From Acidocella aquatica (GTDB taxonomy: Bacteria; Pseudomonadota; Alphaproteobacteria; Acetobacterales; Acetobacteraceae), in contig NZ_BSOS01000067.1 of NCBI RefSeq assembly GCF_030160635.1, positions 306,617 to 370,616 on the forward strand: 64,000 bases of DNA, read 5' to 3'. The stretch's first letter is position 1, and each line of letters begins with the position of its first letter. Under the pieces are notes generated by a model, which searched no databases, had not been told where the DNA came from, and saw only the letters and a list, made by a program, of their open reading frames with translations. Position numbers and translations under genes: made by a program. This document shows positions 36,945-45,765 of the stretch, one piece after another.

Positions 36945-37175
36945 ATGGCGACCAATCACGATCACCCGCACTACGTCACCATCCCCGAGTGGGTGAAGCG
37001 CACTGGCATTTCGCGGGCCAAAACCTATGAATTGTTGGCCGAAAATGTGCTCCAGTCACGCAAGATCGGCGCGCGGACGCTGGTCGATTTCATCGCCGGT
37101 CTGGCCTGGATTGACGCACAGCCGGCCGCTAAAATTCGTCAGCGCTTCAAGGTGATGCCGGGTTCCAAAAAGTAA
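36945..37175 (+). CDS. Excisionase-like helix-turn-helix protein
   Basis: A 76-residue protein with a MerR/AlpA-like DNA-binding helix pair (YVTIPEWVKRTGISRAKTYELL). LVDFIAGLAWIDAQP follows, and the C-terminus is basic. Start 36945 is set by AGGAGAAGG ending about 8 bases upstream; longer forms starting at 36864 or 36918 are possible. Proteins of this sort direct excision or regulate the integrase in P4-type islands. A strong terminator follows. Confidence 0.7.
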   Translation: MATNHDHPHYVTIPEWVKRTGISRAKTYELLAENVLQSRKIGARTLVDFIAGLAWIDAQPAAKIRQRFKVMPGSKK

Positions 37176-37202
37176 ACTTAGCCGCGTTATCAACGCCGGC
37201 AT

Positions 37203-37240
37203 AAAAAATCCCCGACCGCCAACGCGATCGGGGATTTTTT
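37203..37240. terminator. Bidirectional intrinsic terminator
   Basis: AAAAAATCCCCGA (37203-37215) pairs perfectly with TCGGGGATTTTTT (37228-37240). A/T runs flank the stem on both strands. It lies between convergent genes. Confidence 0.95.
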
Positions 37241-37293
37241 ATTGAAACTGGGCGGGTTCATTTTTAGCACCGCCCAGCTCCGAGCAAGTTCTG

Positions 37294-37626
37294 CTAGTGA
37301 CTGTAGCCTGTCGTCGGGAATGTGCCGAGCAACTTCTCGGTGTAGATGACGAGGGCTTCAGCATGGCCGTTGAGGGTTTTCGCCACATCTAAGACCCTCA
37401 TCATCGATTCGGCGATGATGAAGGTTTGATCTGCGGATCCTCCCGCGGCCAATTGCTTCGCAACTTCGGCCGCGGTGGCACCGACGGTTTCGTTGTGAGC
37501 CGCAAGGCTTTGGACAAATTCGCCGATCAGCAGTTGCAGCCGAACCCGCTCCTCCGCCCATTGCGGGGCGGCGGATGCGGCATCCGTGTCGATGCCGGGG
37601 TTTCCGGCGTTTTGATCTTTAGTCAT
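37294..37626 (-). CDS. Hypothetical small island protein
   Basis: A 110-residue acidic, mostly helical protein (QWAEERVRLQLLIGEFVQSLAAHNETVGATAAEVAKQL) with no membrane segment or recognised motif. The ATG at 37626 has AAGGA upstream. It converges on the terminator at 37203-37240. The function is unknown. Confidence 0.6.
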   Translation of the reverse strand: MTKDQNAGNPGIDTDAASAAPQWAEERVRLQLLIGEFVQSLAAHNETVGATAAEVAKQLAAGGSADQTFIIAESMMRVLDVAKTLNGHAEALVIYTEKLLGTFPTTGYSH

Positions 37627-37664
37627 ATGTATTGTCCTTAAAAAAGACACGCCAACAGCCATGC

Positions 37665-37937
37665 TCATGTCTGCGAAATGCAGGCCATGGTCATGAATTT
37701 TACCTCCAGGTTACTGGAGAGCTGTTGGATGGTGTCGGGGTGATTGCGTGCCGGACGCTCGAGGCGGCTAACTTTAAGATTTTGCGGCTTGCAGACAGGG
37801 CCACGATGTTTCCGCATTAGAGTGGAAGCAAGAGGCCCAGATCGTCCGGCTACGCAGGATGCGTCTGCACACAATAGATAGTATAACGTAACGATAAAGT
37901 CAATTGTAATTTGTTGATTTCTTGTACTTTTTAGCAT
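37665..37937 (-). pseudogene. Possible XRE-type HTH remnant
   Basis: The frame contains KVSRLERPARNHPDTIQQLS, which resembles the end of an XRE helix-turn-helix (vsrlErG.rnp..tlqqla). The preceding helices are not recognisable and the N-terminal part looks non-coding and A+T-rich. It may be a decayed regulator next to the recombinase operon. No good ribosome-binding site is seen. Confidence 0.3.
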
Positions 37938-37993
37938 GATTTAATTTTTTATTGAAAGATATTGTAGTCCCGAATGTCTCTTTGTGTTTGCCG

Positions 37994-39103
37994 TTAATTT
38001 AGACCCAATTTCCGTCGACGGTCTTTAATAATATTCTGATATTTTCTACTGAATTGAATGTTGGCCGATTTTGTATAGACTTTGTCAACCATCATAGTGG
38101 TTGTGTGGCCGAGAGCTGCAGCGGCGAGCACATTGTCAGAGCTCTTTTTTAAAACAATAACTGTGCCCATGGCATGACGGAACACATGGCTAATGAGGGG
38201 GCGGTGAAGGCGATTTTGGCCGAATTTTTTGATAATATGCTTTATCGTCGTTGTTGAAAACTTTGCTCCCCCTCTACAAATCCACAGACCCCCATGATCA
38301 TGTTTTCCGCCTAAAAGAGTGATACGATGTTTTTCAAGATAAATTTTTAGCCGAGGTTCAAGCCAGGATGGGATATCGAACAATACTGGTATGCCGCCCT
38401 TCAGAGGGTTAAGAAACATGAGTCGAAATCTTGAAAATTCTTCGCGAAAATGTACACCTCTCCGAATTTCAGCCATATTTTCACTGCGAATGGCAAACAG
38501 TACAAAAAATATGACGATCAAGGCGTCGCGCACATCAAGAGATGCCGCAACGCATGGCGCTTTCGCAGTTGCTTCATCGAATTGATCAAGCGCCTCTTTA
38601 AGTACACCAACCTGATCCGGGGGATCTATCGGTTTTGCTGAAGATGAGATTTGAGCTGATGTTGGAAAATTAGACAATCTTCGAATCCAGCTCCAGTCAC
38701 GCTCCGGGGAAAAAATGCGCAGAACACTGATGAGGGACTCGACAGTTTCTTCGATAGCGCTAGCGCGAAGACGCTGCCACAAAGTGTCAATATAGGATTT
38801 GATATTCTCCGGGTTTGGCCGAGCACCAGGAACCTGGTCATGGTTCAATGCGCCTAATGATGTGAGATGAGCCAAATACACGCCGTAGGAATACCGGCGG
38901 GCATCGATTGTAGATGCCGATAAACCTGCCAGAGGTGCGTGCTTTTCAAAGAGCCCGGTAGCGTGCAGCGCACGCGACCAAGCAGCTTGATCAAGGGCGG
39001 GCCATTCTGCAAATGGGATTCCTCGGCCACGCCGTTTTTTTTGAATTTTAGAATCGATCGCGTTGGCAGAGATACCCTTATCTGAAATTGGCTTCGATTT
39101 CAT
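37994..39103 (-). CDS. Tyrosine recombinase-like protein (369 residues)
   Basis: A phage-integrase-family protein. The core-binding part spans residues ~20-170. The C-terminal catalytic set is complete: Arg in FVLFAIRSENMAEIRRG, a possible beta-hairpin Lys in NPLKGGIPVL, HVFRHAMGTV as HxxR, ALGHTTTM as the LGH motif, and Tyr in VDKVYTKSAN. Its start overlaps the upstream recombinase gene by 4 bases (ATGA), so the two are co-translated and probably work as a pair. It is much more A+T-rich than the backbone. The target site is unknown. Confidence 0.8.
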   Translation of the reverse strand: MKSKPISDKGISANAIDSKIQKKRRGRGIPFAEWPALDQAAWSRALHATGLFEKHAPLAGLSASTIDARRYSYGVYLAHLTSLGALNHDQVPGARPNPENIKSYIDTLWQRLRASAIEETVESLISVLRIFSPERDWSWIRRLSNFPTSAQISSSAKPIDPPDQVGVLKEALDQFDEATAKAPCVAASLDVRDALIVIFFVLFAIRSENMAEIRRGVHFREEFSRFRLMFLNPLKGGIPVLFDIPSWLEPRLKIYLEKHRITLLGGKHDHGGLWICRGGAKFSTTTIKHIIKKFGQNRLHRPLISHVFRHAMGTVIVLKKSSDNVLAAAALGHTTTMMVDKVYTKSANIQFSRKYQNIIKDRRRKLGLN

Positions 39104-41385
39104 CGGGAGAGTCTCCGAACTTTCCGCCCAAGAACTTCAGTGATTTTACCGTTCACCGCCCGCCCACGTTGAACAGCATAATTCCGAATTCCCGTAGATT
39201 GAGATTTGTGGTCCAACATTCGTTGCACGAGCACAAGATCACGCGGGTCATCATCAAGAATTAGAGTGGCGATATAGGCGCGGATGAGGTGTGGATTAAC
39301 AGTAATACCAAGTTCATTCCAGATAACCGCCGTTAGTTCATGCCCAAACCCTTTCGGGTGAACATAATTGTTCTTCTGACCTGGGAAGAGCGCTGTGCTC
39401 GGTCTGGTCAATAGTCGAGGTCGATATTGTTCATTAAAAGTTGTGATCATGCTTTGAGTGTAAGTGCTGAGAGCGGCTTCGATTAGCGGCGCATTTTTTG
39501 TTGTGCGATCAGCTTTGATCCGGATTCCAATGATCTTACCTTGCGCGTCACGTGCAAAGTCCAAGTCTAAGTCGAGGCATGCGAGGTTTGCACGGCGGAG
39601 TGGCTTGTCAAGTACAATAGCAATTGCAACCGCATATTTGGCAAGTTGCGCCGCTCGGAGATGTTTTCCATTTTTATCTAATTTTTTCGCTTTTTTCCAG
39701 AGTGTTTTTGCAAGATTAAGGAAACCGCGTTCGATTTTCTTATCATCGAATTGGCCGAGCCGCTCGAGTACTTTAGGAGAGAAGCCGTTCTGAGCCACCT
39801 TAACGCTATTACAAATGCGCTCAACTTCCTGAATATCTTCAGGCGATAATTTTCCCCATTGCTTAGCGGCGATCTTAAGTATTGACGCCGTGCCAACGGC
39901 GCCGTGTGTCCACTTTCCGTCCGTACAATTCCGCTCGTGGTATGCGGTGAGGATATCAATTACAGCAGCGGGCGTTAAAATTTTACCCAGAGCGGTCAGG
40001 CTCGAACTTGGATATCCCTTTCTTACGAGGACCGCCGCGGAAAGCATGAGAGTATCGCGGCGCGTTGCAATGGTAGACTCTGCTGTTTTAGCGGGTAATT
40101 CGGTCGTGAACAGGCCGGGATTTCTCAACTTGGCGCAATATTCATCAAGATCGGAAAAAAAATTGTTAGGAATGTTATCATCAGGGTGACGAATCCAGCG
40201 GGCATTTTGCTTTTTGGGAAGTGGGAGTCCACCCCAAGTGGGATGGTCCTTCTGAAGGCGGTTCCATGCATACCGTAGCGATTTAACAGTATCAGTAGAG
40301 TTCAGTCGCGGGTCTGCAGTTTCCAGGTAAGTGCGGTATTCCGCAAAGTGCACTTCTCGGACCTCATCGGGCTTAATCCCCTTAAGCTCGCAAAATGATG
40401 CAAAGCGGCGGAACATTGCCTTGACGCAGTCGTGTAAAACAAAATCTACGCCGCGAATCCATGCAGATGAAGCTGGTGGCGGCAAATTTGATTTCGGTGG
40501 CAGCCAACCAGTCTTACGCTGAATCGAGGCGAGTTGACTGCGCAGAGATGACCAACGCTTTTGACCAATCTTGAGACGGCCGGGGCTAAAATTGTGAAGG
40601 ATTGGTTTCAAAATTTTTGGGTCGCACGGCAACGGATCTGCTGGACTGCCATCGTGCTTGCGGGGCAACCGCTTTTGAAACCAGTTCACGCACTCACGAA
40701 GGTGGACGATTTTCTTGGCGGGAACGGTCTCGCTAACGGCGATCACGTCGATGGCCTCTGCAAATGTGGCCGGTGGGGTCGTGCAAACGACGATGTCATC
40801 CAACACACGTGGCAAGTTGTTGCCCAGTTCAATGGGAGTAGGCATATTTTGTGGACTGACGGGACCGGACAAGTCGCCGCCACGGGGCGAGATCAATGAA
40901 TGGTCAGCGGAAGCGGCCTCGTGCTGATTGATATCACTCTGGTCAGGCAATTCAGCCTGGGCGAGCAACTTGATGGCTGCGTCAGGCAACTCACAGAGGC
41001 GCGGGAGGAGCGCAGCGTCTTGGGGGCGATCATCGACCTCGCCGCCGCCTTCCAGGCCGGTGTTATTCGGTGTTTCGGCGCTCGCGGCGAAAGTGAACAG
41101 ATCGGGCGTCCAAAACTTTGGTTGGGAATTGTTGTCCGCCGGATGGGGCAGTTTCGACGGACGATTACATTGATGCGCCGGCCCGTTGGCCATTTTCGGC
41201 GCGATGCTCTCGTGCGCGCCAAACAGGTCTGTACCGGTCATGGCTGGCCCCACTTTGTCAGGTTTGGCCTTGCGCCGTCCGGACCGGGAAACCAGGAACA
41301 CGTCACGTTCCAAAATCGGCTGAGGGGGAAGGCGATGTATTCCGGGTTCTTCGCCAGCCTGGGGCGCGGCCTTGTTTTTAATCAT
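39100..41385 (-). CDS. Large tyrosine recombinase-like protein (761 residues)
   Basis: An unusually long integrase-like protein. Residues ~1-260 are Pro/Asp-rich and match nothing I recognise. A core-binding-like region follows around 300-400 (FCELKGIKPDEVREVHFAEYRTYLE). The C-terminus has the catalytic pattern: LDKPLRRANLACLDLDLDF (Arg), KADRTTKNAPL (Lys), NPHLIRAYIATL (HxxR), MLDHKSQ (LDH in place of LGH) and Tyr in IRNYAVQRG. The ATG at 41385 is fixed by GGGGAGG; it overlaps the HTH gene by 8 bases. The pairing with a 369-residue recombinase recalls Tn554-like TnpA/TnpB, but that is only an analogy. Confidence 0.72.
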   Translation of the reverse strand: MIKNKAAPQAGEEPGIHRLPPQPILERDVFLVSRSGRRKAKPDKVGPAMTGTDLFGAHESIAPKMANGPAHQCNRPSKLPHPADNNSQPKFWTPDLFTFAASAETPNNTGLEGGGEVDDRPQDAALLPRLCELPDAAIKLLAQAELPDQSDINQHEAASADHSLISPRGGDLSGPVSPQNMPTPIELGNNLPRVLDDIVVCTTPPATFAEAIDVIAVSETVPAKKIVHLRECVNWFQKRLPRKHDGSPADPLPCDPKILKPILHNFSPGRLKIGQKRWSSLRSQLASIQRKTGWLPPKSNLPPPASSAWIRGVDFVLHDCVKAMFRRFASFCELKGIKPDEVREVHFAEYRTYLETADPRLNSTDTVKSLRYAWNRLQKDHPTWGGLPLPKKQNARWIRHPDDNIPNNFFSDLDEYCAKLRNPGLFTTELPAKTAESTIATRRDTLMLSAAVLVRKGYPSSSLTALGKILTPAAVIDILTAYHERNCTDGKWTHGAVGTASILKIAAKQWGKLSPEDIQEVERICNSVKVAQNGFSPKVLERLGQFDDKKIERGFLNLAKTLWKKAKKLDKNGKHLRAAQLAKYAVAIAIVLDKPLRRANLACLDLDLDFARDAQGKIIGIRIKADRTTKNAPLIEAALSTYTQSMITTFNEQYRPRLLTRPSTALFPGQKNNYVHPKGFGHELTAVIWNELGITVNPHLIRAYIATLILDDDPRDLVLVQRMLDHKSQSTGIRNYAVQRGRAVNGKITEVLGRKVRRLSR

Positions 41386-41596
41386 GTCCAGCCTCCCCGC
41401 GGCAGCTGGCGACATAGGCCGCGAGATCGGCCTCGCTGACGCGATGCACGCGCCCGAACTTGTGGGATGCGAGACACTTGTCGCGAATGGCCCGCCGGAC
41501 GGTTGATTCGGATAAGCAAAGGCGATCGCAGACTTCCGCGATTGAGAGCATTACCGGAAGTTTGGCTGGATGGATGATTTGACCGATGGATGGCAT
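41378..41596 (-). CDS. Excisionase-like HTH protein
   Basis: A 72-residue protein containing VMLSIAEVCDRLCLSESTVRRAIRDKCLASHKFGRVHRVSEADLAAYV, a textbook helix-turn-helix excisionase (HTH_17) layout. It is the first gene of the recombinase operon and overlaps the next start. It probably regulates or directs the recombinases. Confidence 0.85.
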   Translation of the reverse strand: MPSIGQIIHPAKLPVMLSIAEVCDRLCLSESTVRRAIRDKCLASHKFGRVHRVSEADLAAYVASCRGEAGHD

Positions 41597-41982
41597 AGCG
41601 ACCTCCGAGGTTGAGGCCGTTTATTCAAGGCACGCGTCCTAATTGCGCAATCGTCGGATTTTAGTTGGCGTCCGGTGGTTTCCGGATTTTTTTGATTTCA
41701 GAGGGTGGCTGGCTTAGCAAGTGGTCAATCGAAGCTGCGATCAACGTCAGCTACAGGATCAAAATCAGCGAAATAACATGGGTGCTGGCCAAAATCGCGA
41801 TTTCAGGCCGCGGGAAACCAAAATCATCCTCAAACCCACTCCAACGGGCTGTACTGGGCTTTAGCATTTGTCTTGAAGAACGTAATGAGGCGCGATAGGT
41901 TCTAACTCCTTGTCCAAGAAACGACTTTGCGGGCGGACTTTTAAATAGGTGTAATTCGCTGATTGATGCTAGCCCTCAAGAT
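41597..41982. other. Spacer between recombinase operon and glycan cargo
   Basis: A 386-base region with no convincing gene; a 77-codon frame at 41665-41898 has no family resemblance. It should hold the promoter of the leftward recombinase operon and the true 5' end of the rightward TPR gene, whose frame is open back to 41899 without an ATG. TTGCGCAA (41642-41649) is a perfect 8-base palindrome. Confidence 0.4.
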
Positions 41983-44475
41983 TTGAAGCGCGGACCACCG
42001 CAAACCCCCGAGACTGCTCCGATTGAGGCGCAGGGGCGGCAGCACTGGGCCGAAGTGGCAGCTGCGTCTTTCTCCCGTAGCCATTATGAGGAGGCTGATG
42101 CAGCCTACCGCAAGCTGCTTATCTTGGAGCGAAACGATGTTGAGGCTTGGCTCGGCCTTGGACGATGTGCCCGGGCAAGGGGTGATCGTGACTTGGCTCT
42201 CAGCTATTTTCAAGCTGGCGCGCTGGCCGGCCCATCCAATCCGTGGCCCAGGTTAGAGGCCGCGGGTATATTGCTGGAAATGGGGCAACTCGAGGCAGCC
42301 GAAAGTGTATGCCGCGAAGCGCTCGTAATTGCGCCGGATAATGCTCACGTCCATCTTTTCTGTGGCCAGCGTGTCAGGGCACGGGGAGACCGGCACGGCG
42401 CACTGGCTCATTTTAAAGCCGCGATCGATGCCGAACCTACGAATCACTGGGCTCATTTGGAGGCAGCGGGAGAGTTGCGGGAATTAGGCCGCCTGGATGA
42501 GGCGGTTACCGCCTATACTGCGGGGCTGACGCTGGTTCCCGGCTTTGTGGCCGGTTATCTTGGCCTTGGTTACTGCGCCAGGGCGCGTGGAGACCACGTT
42601 GCGGCACTCCGTCATTTTCAGGAGGCGGCGCTTGTTGTTCCCTCTGACCCGCAGCCTTTGCTGGAAATCGCCCTCGAACAATATGATATTGGCGACTTCG
42701 ACGCTGCGCTCGAAACCATCGCGAAAGTGTTGGAGATCCATCCCGATCACCTCGAAGCCCTGCTGCGCACAGGGCTAACGCAACGCCAGGCTGGCCGGCA
42801 TGAAGCCGCTCTGGCCTCCTTTCAAACCGCGCATGCCGCTCATCCGAACCGGGCGGAGCCTCTGGTCGAAATGGCCGTTGAAGAACGCACCCTCGGCCGC
42901 CAGCTCGATTGTGACGCGCATCTTGCACAAGCCGTGGAGCTTGACCCTAAAAACATCGCTGCTTTCTCCCGTCTCGCCGAGCAAGCCATGATGGCGGCAA
43001 AGCCTGGCTTGGCGCTTGACATATATCAGCGCGCGCTGGCCGCGAACCCGGCGGAAGTGACCTTCCAGCTTGGCTGCCTGGATGCATTCGCGGCCATGGG
43101 CAGAATTGACGATGCCGAGGCCACGGCGGCGGCCATGGAGGCCAGCCACGGCCCTTTGCCCATTATCCTGGCCAAACGCATTTTTCTCACCCGCCTGGCT
43201 GGCGACCATCATGGCGCCCTTGCCCTCGCCCGCATGGCCTGTGCCGCCGCGCCGGATTATTTCTGGGTTTGGTCTGAGCGGCTACAGATCGAGCTGCTCA
43301 TCGGCACCACGGCCGCGGTTGAAGCCGCCCTGGCCGCACTTCCGGTGCACACGCTCCATGAACAGGCGATTTTCGAGAGTTATCGCGGGAGTTTTGCCGA
43401 GAGAGGCTGGCGGCTGCGCGAAGCGGCGACTCATTATGAGAACGCCGCCACTCTGAACCCCGAAAATGCCGCCACGCAGCTGAGCCTGACCCGTATCAGA
43501 ACGCTTTTGTTCGATCTGGACCAAGCCCACGGCCATTTGCGCATGTTTTGCACCTTGAATGCTCCCGCCACGAGGCTCCAAAACAGATCGGCCAATCTCT
43601 CCCAGACCCATTATGGCCAGATTCTTGACGACTACATGCTGGACCGCGAGCTTGCTTGTGTTTTGCATGATCTGCAGACATTGCCCGCGCCGGAGCGCGC
43701 GGCCGCCCTGCGCGGCGTGGTGCGTGCCAACCCTGATCATATCGGCGCTGCCACCTGCCTTATGGTGGCGCTGCAGCAGGCGGGCATTTTCGCCAACCGG
43801 CGCGCCGGGGCCGGGCCTGAGATTCCCCGGCAGATTTTGCAGTTTTGGGACATGGAGGCCGTGCCCGCCGATATCGCGCAGCTGATGCAAAGCTGGCGGC
43901 AAAACAACCCTGACCACCCGGTATATGTTTTTAATGATATGGAGGCAAAAGCCTATCTGGCGGCGGGTTTCGCGCCGGAGGTGCTGGCTGCCTACCGCCG
44001 GGCCGCCGCCCCCGCCCAAAAGGCTGATCTCTTTCGCCTCGCCTGGCTGGCGCGCGAGGGCGGGGTTTACGCCGATGCCGATAACCGTTGCCTCAAGCCG
44101 GTTTCCACCCTTGTGCCGGCCGATGCGCAACTGGTTTTGTACCAGGAGGATTTGGGCACGCTGGGTAATGATTTTATCGCCGCCGTTCCCGCTCATCCTG
44201 TTATCGTTAATGCGTTAGGCATCGCGGTTGGGGCGATGAACCGTGGCGATAGCGATAATATCTGGCTTTCCACCGGCCCCGGCCTTATCACCCGGGCACT
44301 TGCCCAGGCGGTGGAGGAGGGGCCGCGTGGCGAGGCGGTTTTGCCGCCTGGCGTGCTGGTTTTGCACCGGCATCGGCTGTTTCAGGCGGTGGCGCGCAAC
44401 TGCATCGCGGCCTATAAAACAACCCCGCGTAACTGGCTGAATTCAGCCTTTACGCAGAAGGAGAAGAAACTGTAG
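41983..44475 (+). CDS. TPR-repeat protein with C-terminal GT32-like glycosyltransferase
   Basis: About 830 residues. Tandem TPR-like helical pairs of ~34 residues fill roughly residues 20-560 (WLGLGRCARARGDRDLALSYFQ, YLGLGYCARARGDHVAALRHFQ and similar). From ~610 a Gly_transf_sug domain follows: PRQILQFWDMEAVPADIAQLMQSW, the DxD site in GGVYADADNRCLKP, and GPGLITRALAQA. Such fusions glycosylate proteins or surface glycans. No ATG is available; the first start is a weak TTG at 41983 with no Shine-Dalgarno, and the frame is open back to 41899, so the 5' end may be truncated or use an unusual start. Confidence 0.8.
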   Translation: MKRGPPQTPETAPIEAQGRQHWAEVAAASFSRSHYEEADAAYRKLLILERNDVEAWLGLGRCARARGDRDLALSYFQAGALAGPSNPWPRLEAAGILLEMGQLEAAESVCREALVIAPDNAHVHLFCGQRVRARGDRHGALAHFKAAIDAEPTNHWAHLEAAGELRELGRLDEAVTAYTAGLTLVPGFVAGYLGLGYCARARGDHVAALRHFQEAALVVPSDPQPLLEIALEQYDIGDFDAALETIAKVLEIHPDHLEALLRTGLTQRQAGRHEAALASFQTAHAAHPNRAEPLVEMAVEERTLGRQLDCDAHLAQAVELDPKNIAAFSRLAEQAMMAAKPGLALDIYQRALAANPAEVTFQLGCLDAFAAMGRIDDAEATAAAMEASHGPLPIILAKRIFLTRLAGDHHGALALARMACAAAPDYFWVWSERLQIELLIGTTAAVEAALAALPVHTLHEQAIFESYRGSFAERGWRLREAATHYENAATLNPENAATQLSLTRIRTLLFDLDQAHGHLRMFCTLNAPATRLQNRSANLSQTHYGQILDDYMLDRELACVLHDLQTLPAPERAAALRGVVRANPDHIGAATCLMVALQQAGIFANRRAGAGPEIPRQILQFWDMEAVPADIAQLMQSWRQNNPDHPVYVFNDMEAKAYLAAGFAPEVLAAYRRAAAPAQKADLFRLAWLAREGGVYADADNRCLKPVSTLVPADAQLVLYQEDLGTLGNDFIAAVPAHPVIVNALGIAVGAMNRGDSDNIWLSTGPGLITRALAQAVEEGPRGEAVLPPGVLVLHRHRLFQAVARNCIAAYKTTPRNWLNSAFTQKEKKL

Positions 44476-44515
44476 CCCTCTCAGCGCAGGCTTCCCTCGG
44501 TAGAATTATTCGTTT

Positions 44516-44890
44516 ATGCAAAATTTTATGAGGATTATAGGAAAAGCTGAGAATATCATTCTCCAGCACAAAGGCATTCGCTCCACCCATGGTTGGCTGG
44601 AGAGCGTGGATCAGTGCCGTTATATCTGCTTTTTTGGTGATTCGGATAGCTATCTCTTTAAAATCCTATATGATTTTCAACGTCCTGATGTTGCGAATTT
44701 GCAATATCTAGGGCGTGGATTTCTGGCTGAAATTGTCTACGGCGCCGAAAAAATAAAAAGCCGGTTATCGCCACCAAAAGAGCAAGATATCGGCCTCGTT
44801 CTCAATGCGGATTTCGCCACCATTGGGTTGATTGAGTGCGGCGCATCGGTAATGTCATCAATTCAGAAAATTTCGGCGGGAAAAAAATGA
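44516..44890 (+). CDS. Hypothetical protein coupled to sulfotransferase
   Basis: A 124-residue protein with no recognised motif (MQNFMRIIGKAENIILQHKG ... CRYICFFGDSDSYLFKILYDFQ). Its stop overlaps the sulfotransferase ATG (ATGA), which supports it as a real, co-translated gene. The FFGDSDSYLFKIL portion hints at a sugar- or nucleotide-binding fold, but this is only an impression. Confidence 0.6.
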   Translation: MQNFMRIIGKAENIILQHKGIRSTHGWLESVDQCRYICFFGDSDSYLFKILYDFQRPDVANLQYLGRGFLAEIVYGAEKIKSRLSPPKEQDIGLVLNADFATIGLIECGASVMSSIQKISAGKK

Positions 44891-45630
44891 CCCCTTTTGT
44901 CATAATCTCACAGGCCCGCTCGGGAAGTACTATGGTTGGCAGTGCGCTTAGCCGGCATCCGGGCGTGGTGATGCATGGTGAGGTTTTTGGCGCGCATCAT
45001 TATCCGTTGAATTTTTATGGGGTCGACGAAAACCTTCCCTGGCCGACACCGCTGGAAATTGTACTGAAAAAAATCAGAGACCATGATGTCGTGAATTTTC
45101 TTGATCAGTTCGTCTTTGCCGATACGGCCCGGGCGCGCGTTGGGTTTAAATTCAAGTTTGAGGAATTCGCGCTTTGGCCCGCCGTGCTTGACTACATCGC
45201 TGAGCGCAAGGTGCCCATCATTTACCTGCGCCGCTTGAACCTGTTTGACCGCTATGTCTCTGACGTGAAAGCGGCGCATTCAGGCGTGTTCAACACAACC
45301 GATAAGGCGAATTCCGGCAATGTCGGCGTCAGCGAAATTCTCTCGCTGCTTAGTGTAGAGAAAATTAGCCAGTCCATAGATGCGGGAAAAACCTACCATA
45401 AAACGCTCAGAGAACGGTTTTATGCGAACCCGATCCTGTCCCTCACATATGAAAATCTGCTGGATAATTGGGCCAAGTGCTTTCGGGATATATGTAGCTT
45501 TTTAGAAATTACGGAGCTCAATCTTCTTCCGATTTCGGAGCGGATGCCACCAAACGATAACTTTGATAGTATTTTCAATCGTTCTGCAGTACGGGATGCC
45601 TTAAAAAAAATGGGCTATGACGATTTTTGA
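44887..45630 (+). CDS. Sulfotransferase family protein
   Basis: A 247-residue enzyme that likely moves sulfate from PAPS onto a sugar hydroxyl. The 5'-phosphosulfate loop is VIISQARSGSTMVGSALSRHP (about residues 4-24). The 3'-phosphate site is YLRRLNLFDRYVSDVKA. The His/Glu of HGEVFGAH may be catalytic. It sits in a run of glycan-modifying genes. A carbohydrate acceptor (capsule, LPS or glycoprotein) is the best guess. The start is ATGA-coupled. Confidence 0.85.
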   Translation: MTPFVIISQARSGSTMVGSALSRHPGVVMHGEVFGAHHYPLNFYGVDENLPWPTPLEIVLKKIRDHDVVNFLDQFVFADTARARVGFKFKFEEFALWPAVLDYIAERKVPIIYLRRLNLFDRYVSDVKAAHSGVFNTTDKANSGNVGVSEILSLLSVEKISQSIDAGKTYHKTLRERFYANPILSLTYENLLDNWAKCFRDICSFLEITELNLLPISERMPPNDNFDSIFNRSAVRDALKKMGYDDF

Positions 45631-45765
45631 ACGATTAAAATATTCGAAACTTTTGGCTAATTCTTATAGATCAGATTTAGTTTACGGTCTTGGTATAGTT
45701 TCTCGTTCCATCTATCGTATTGACTATTAGACTAAACGATGCACACAGTAACATGGATTTGAACG

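Noticed and set aside
41665..41898. A 77-codon forward frame between the recombinase operon and the TPR gene
   Set aside because: No ribosome-binding site, no recognisable motif, and overlaps the probable promoter region.
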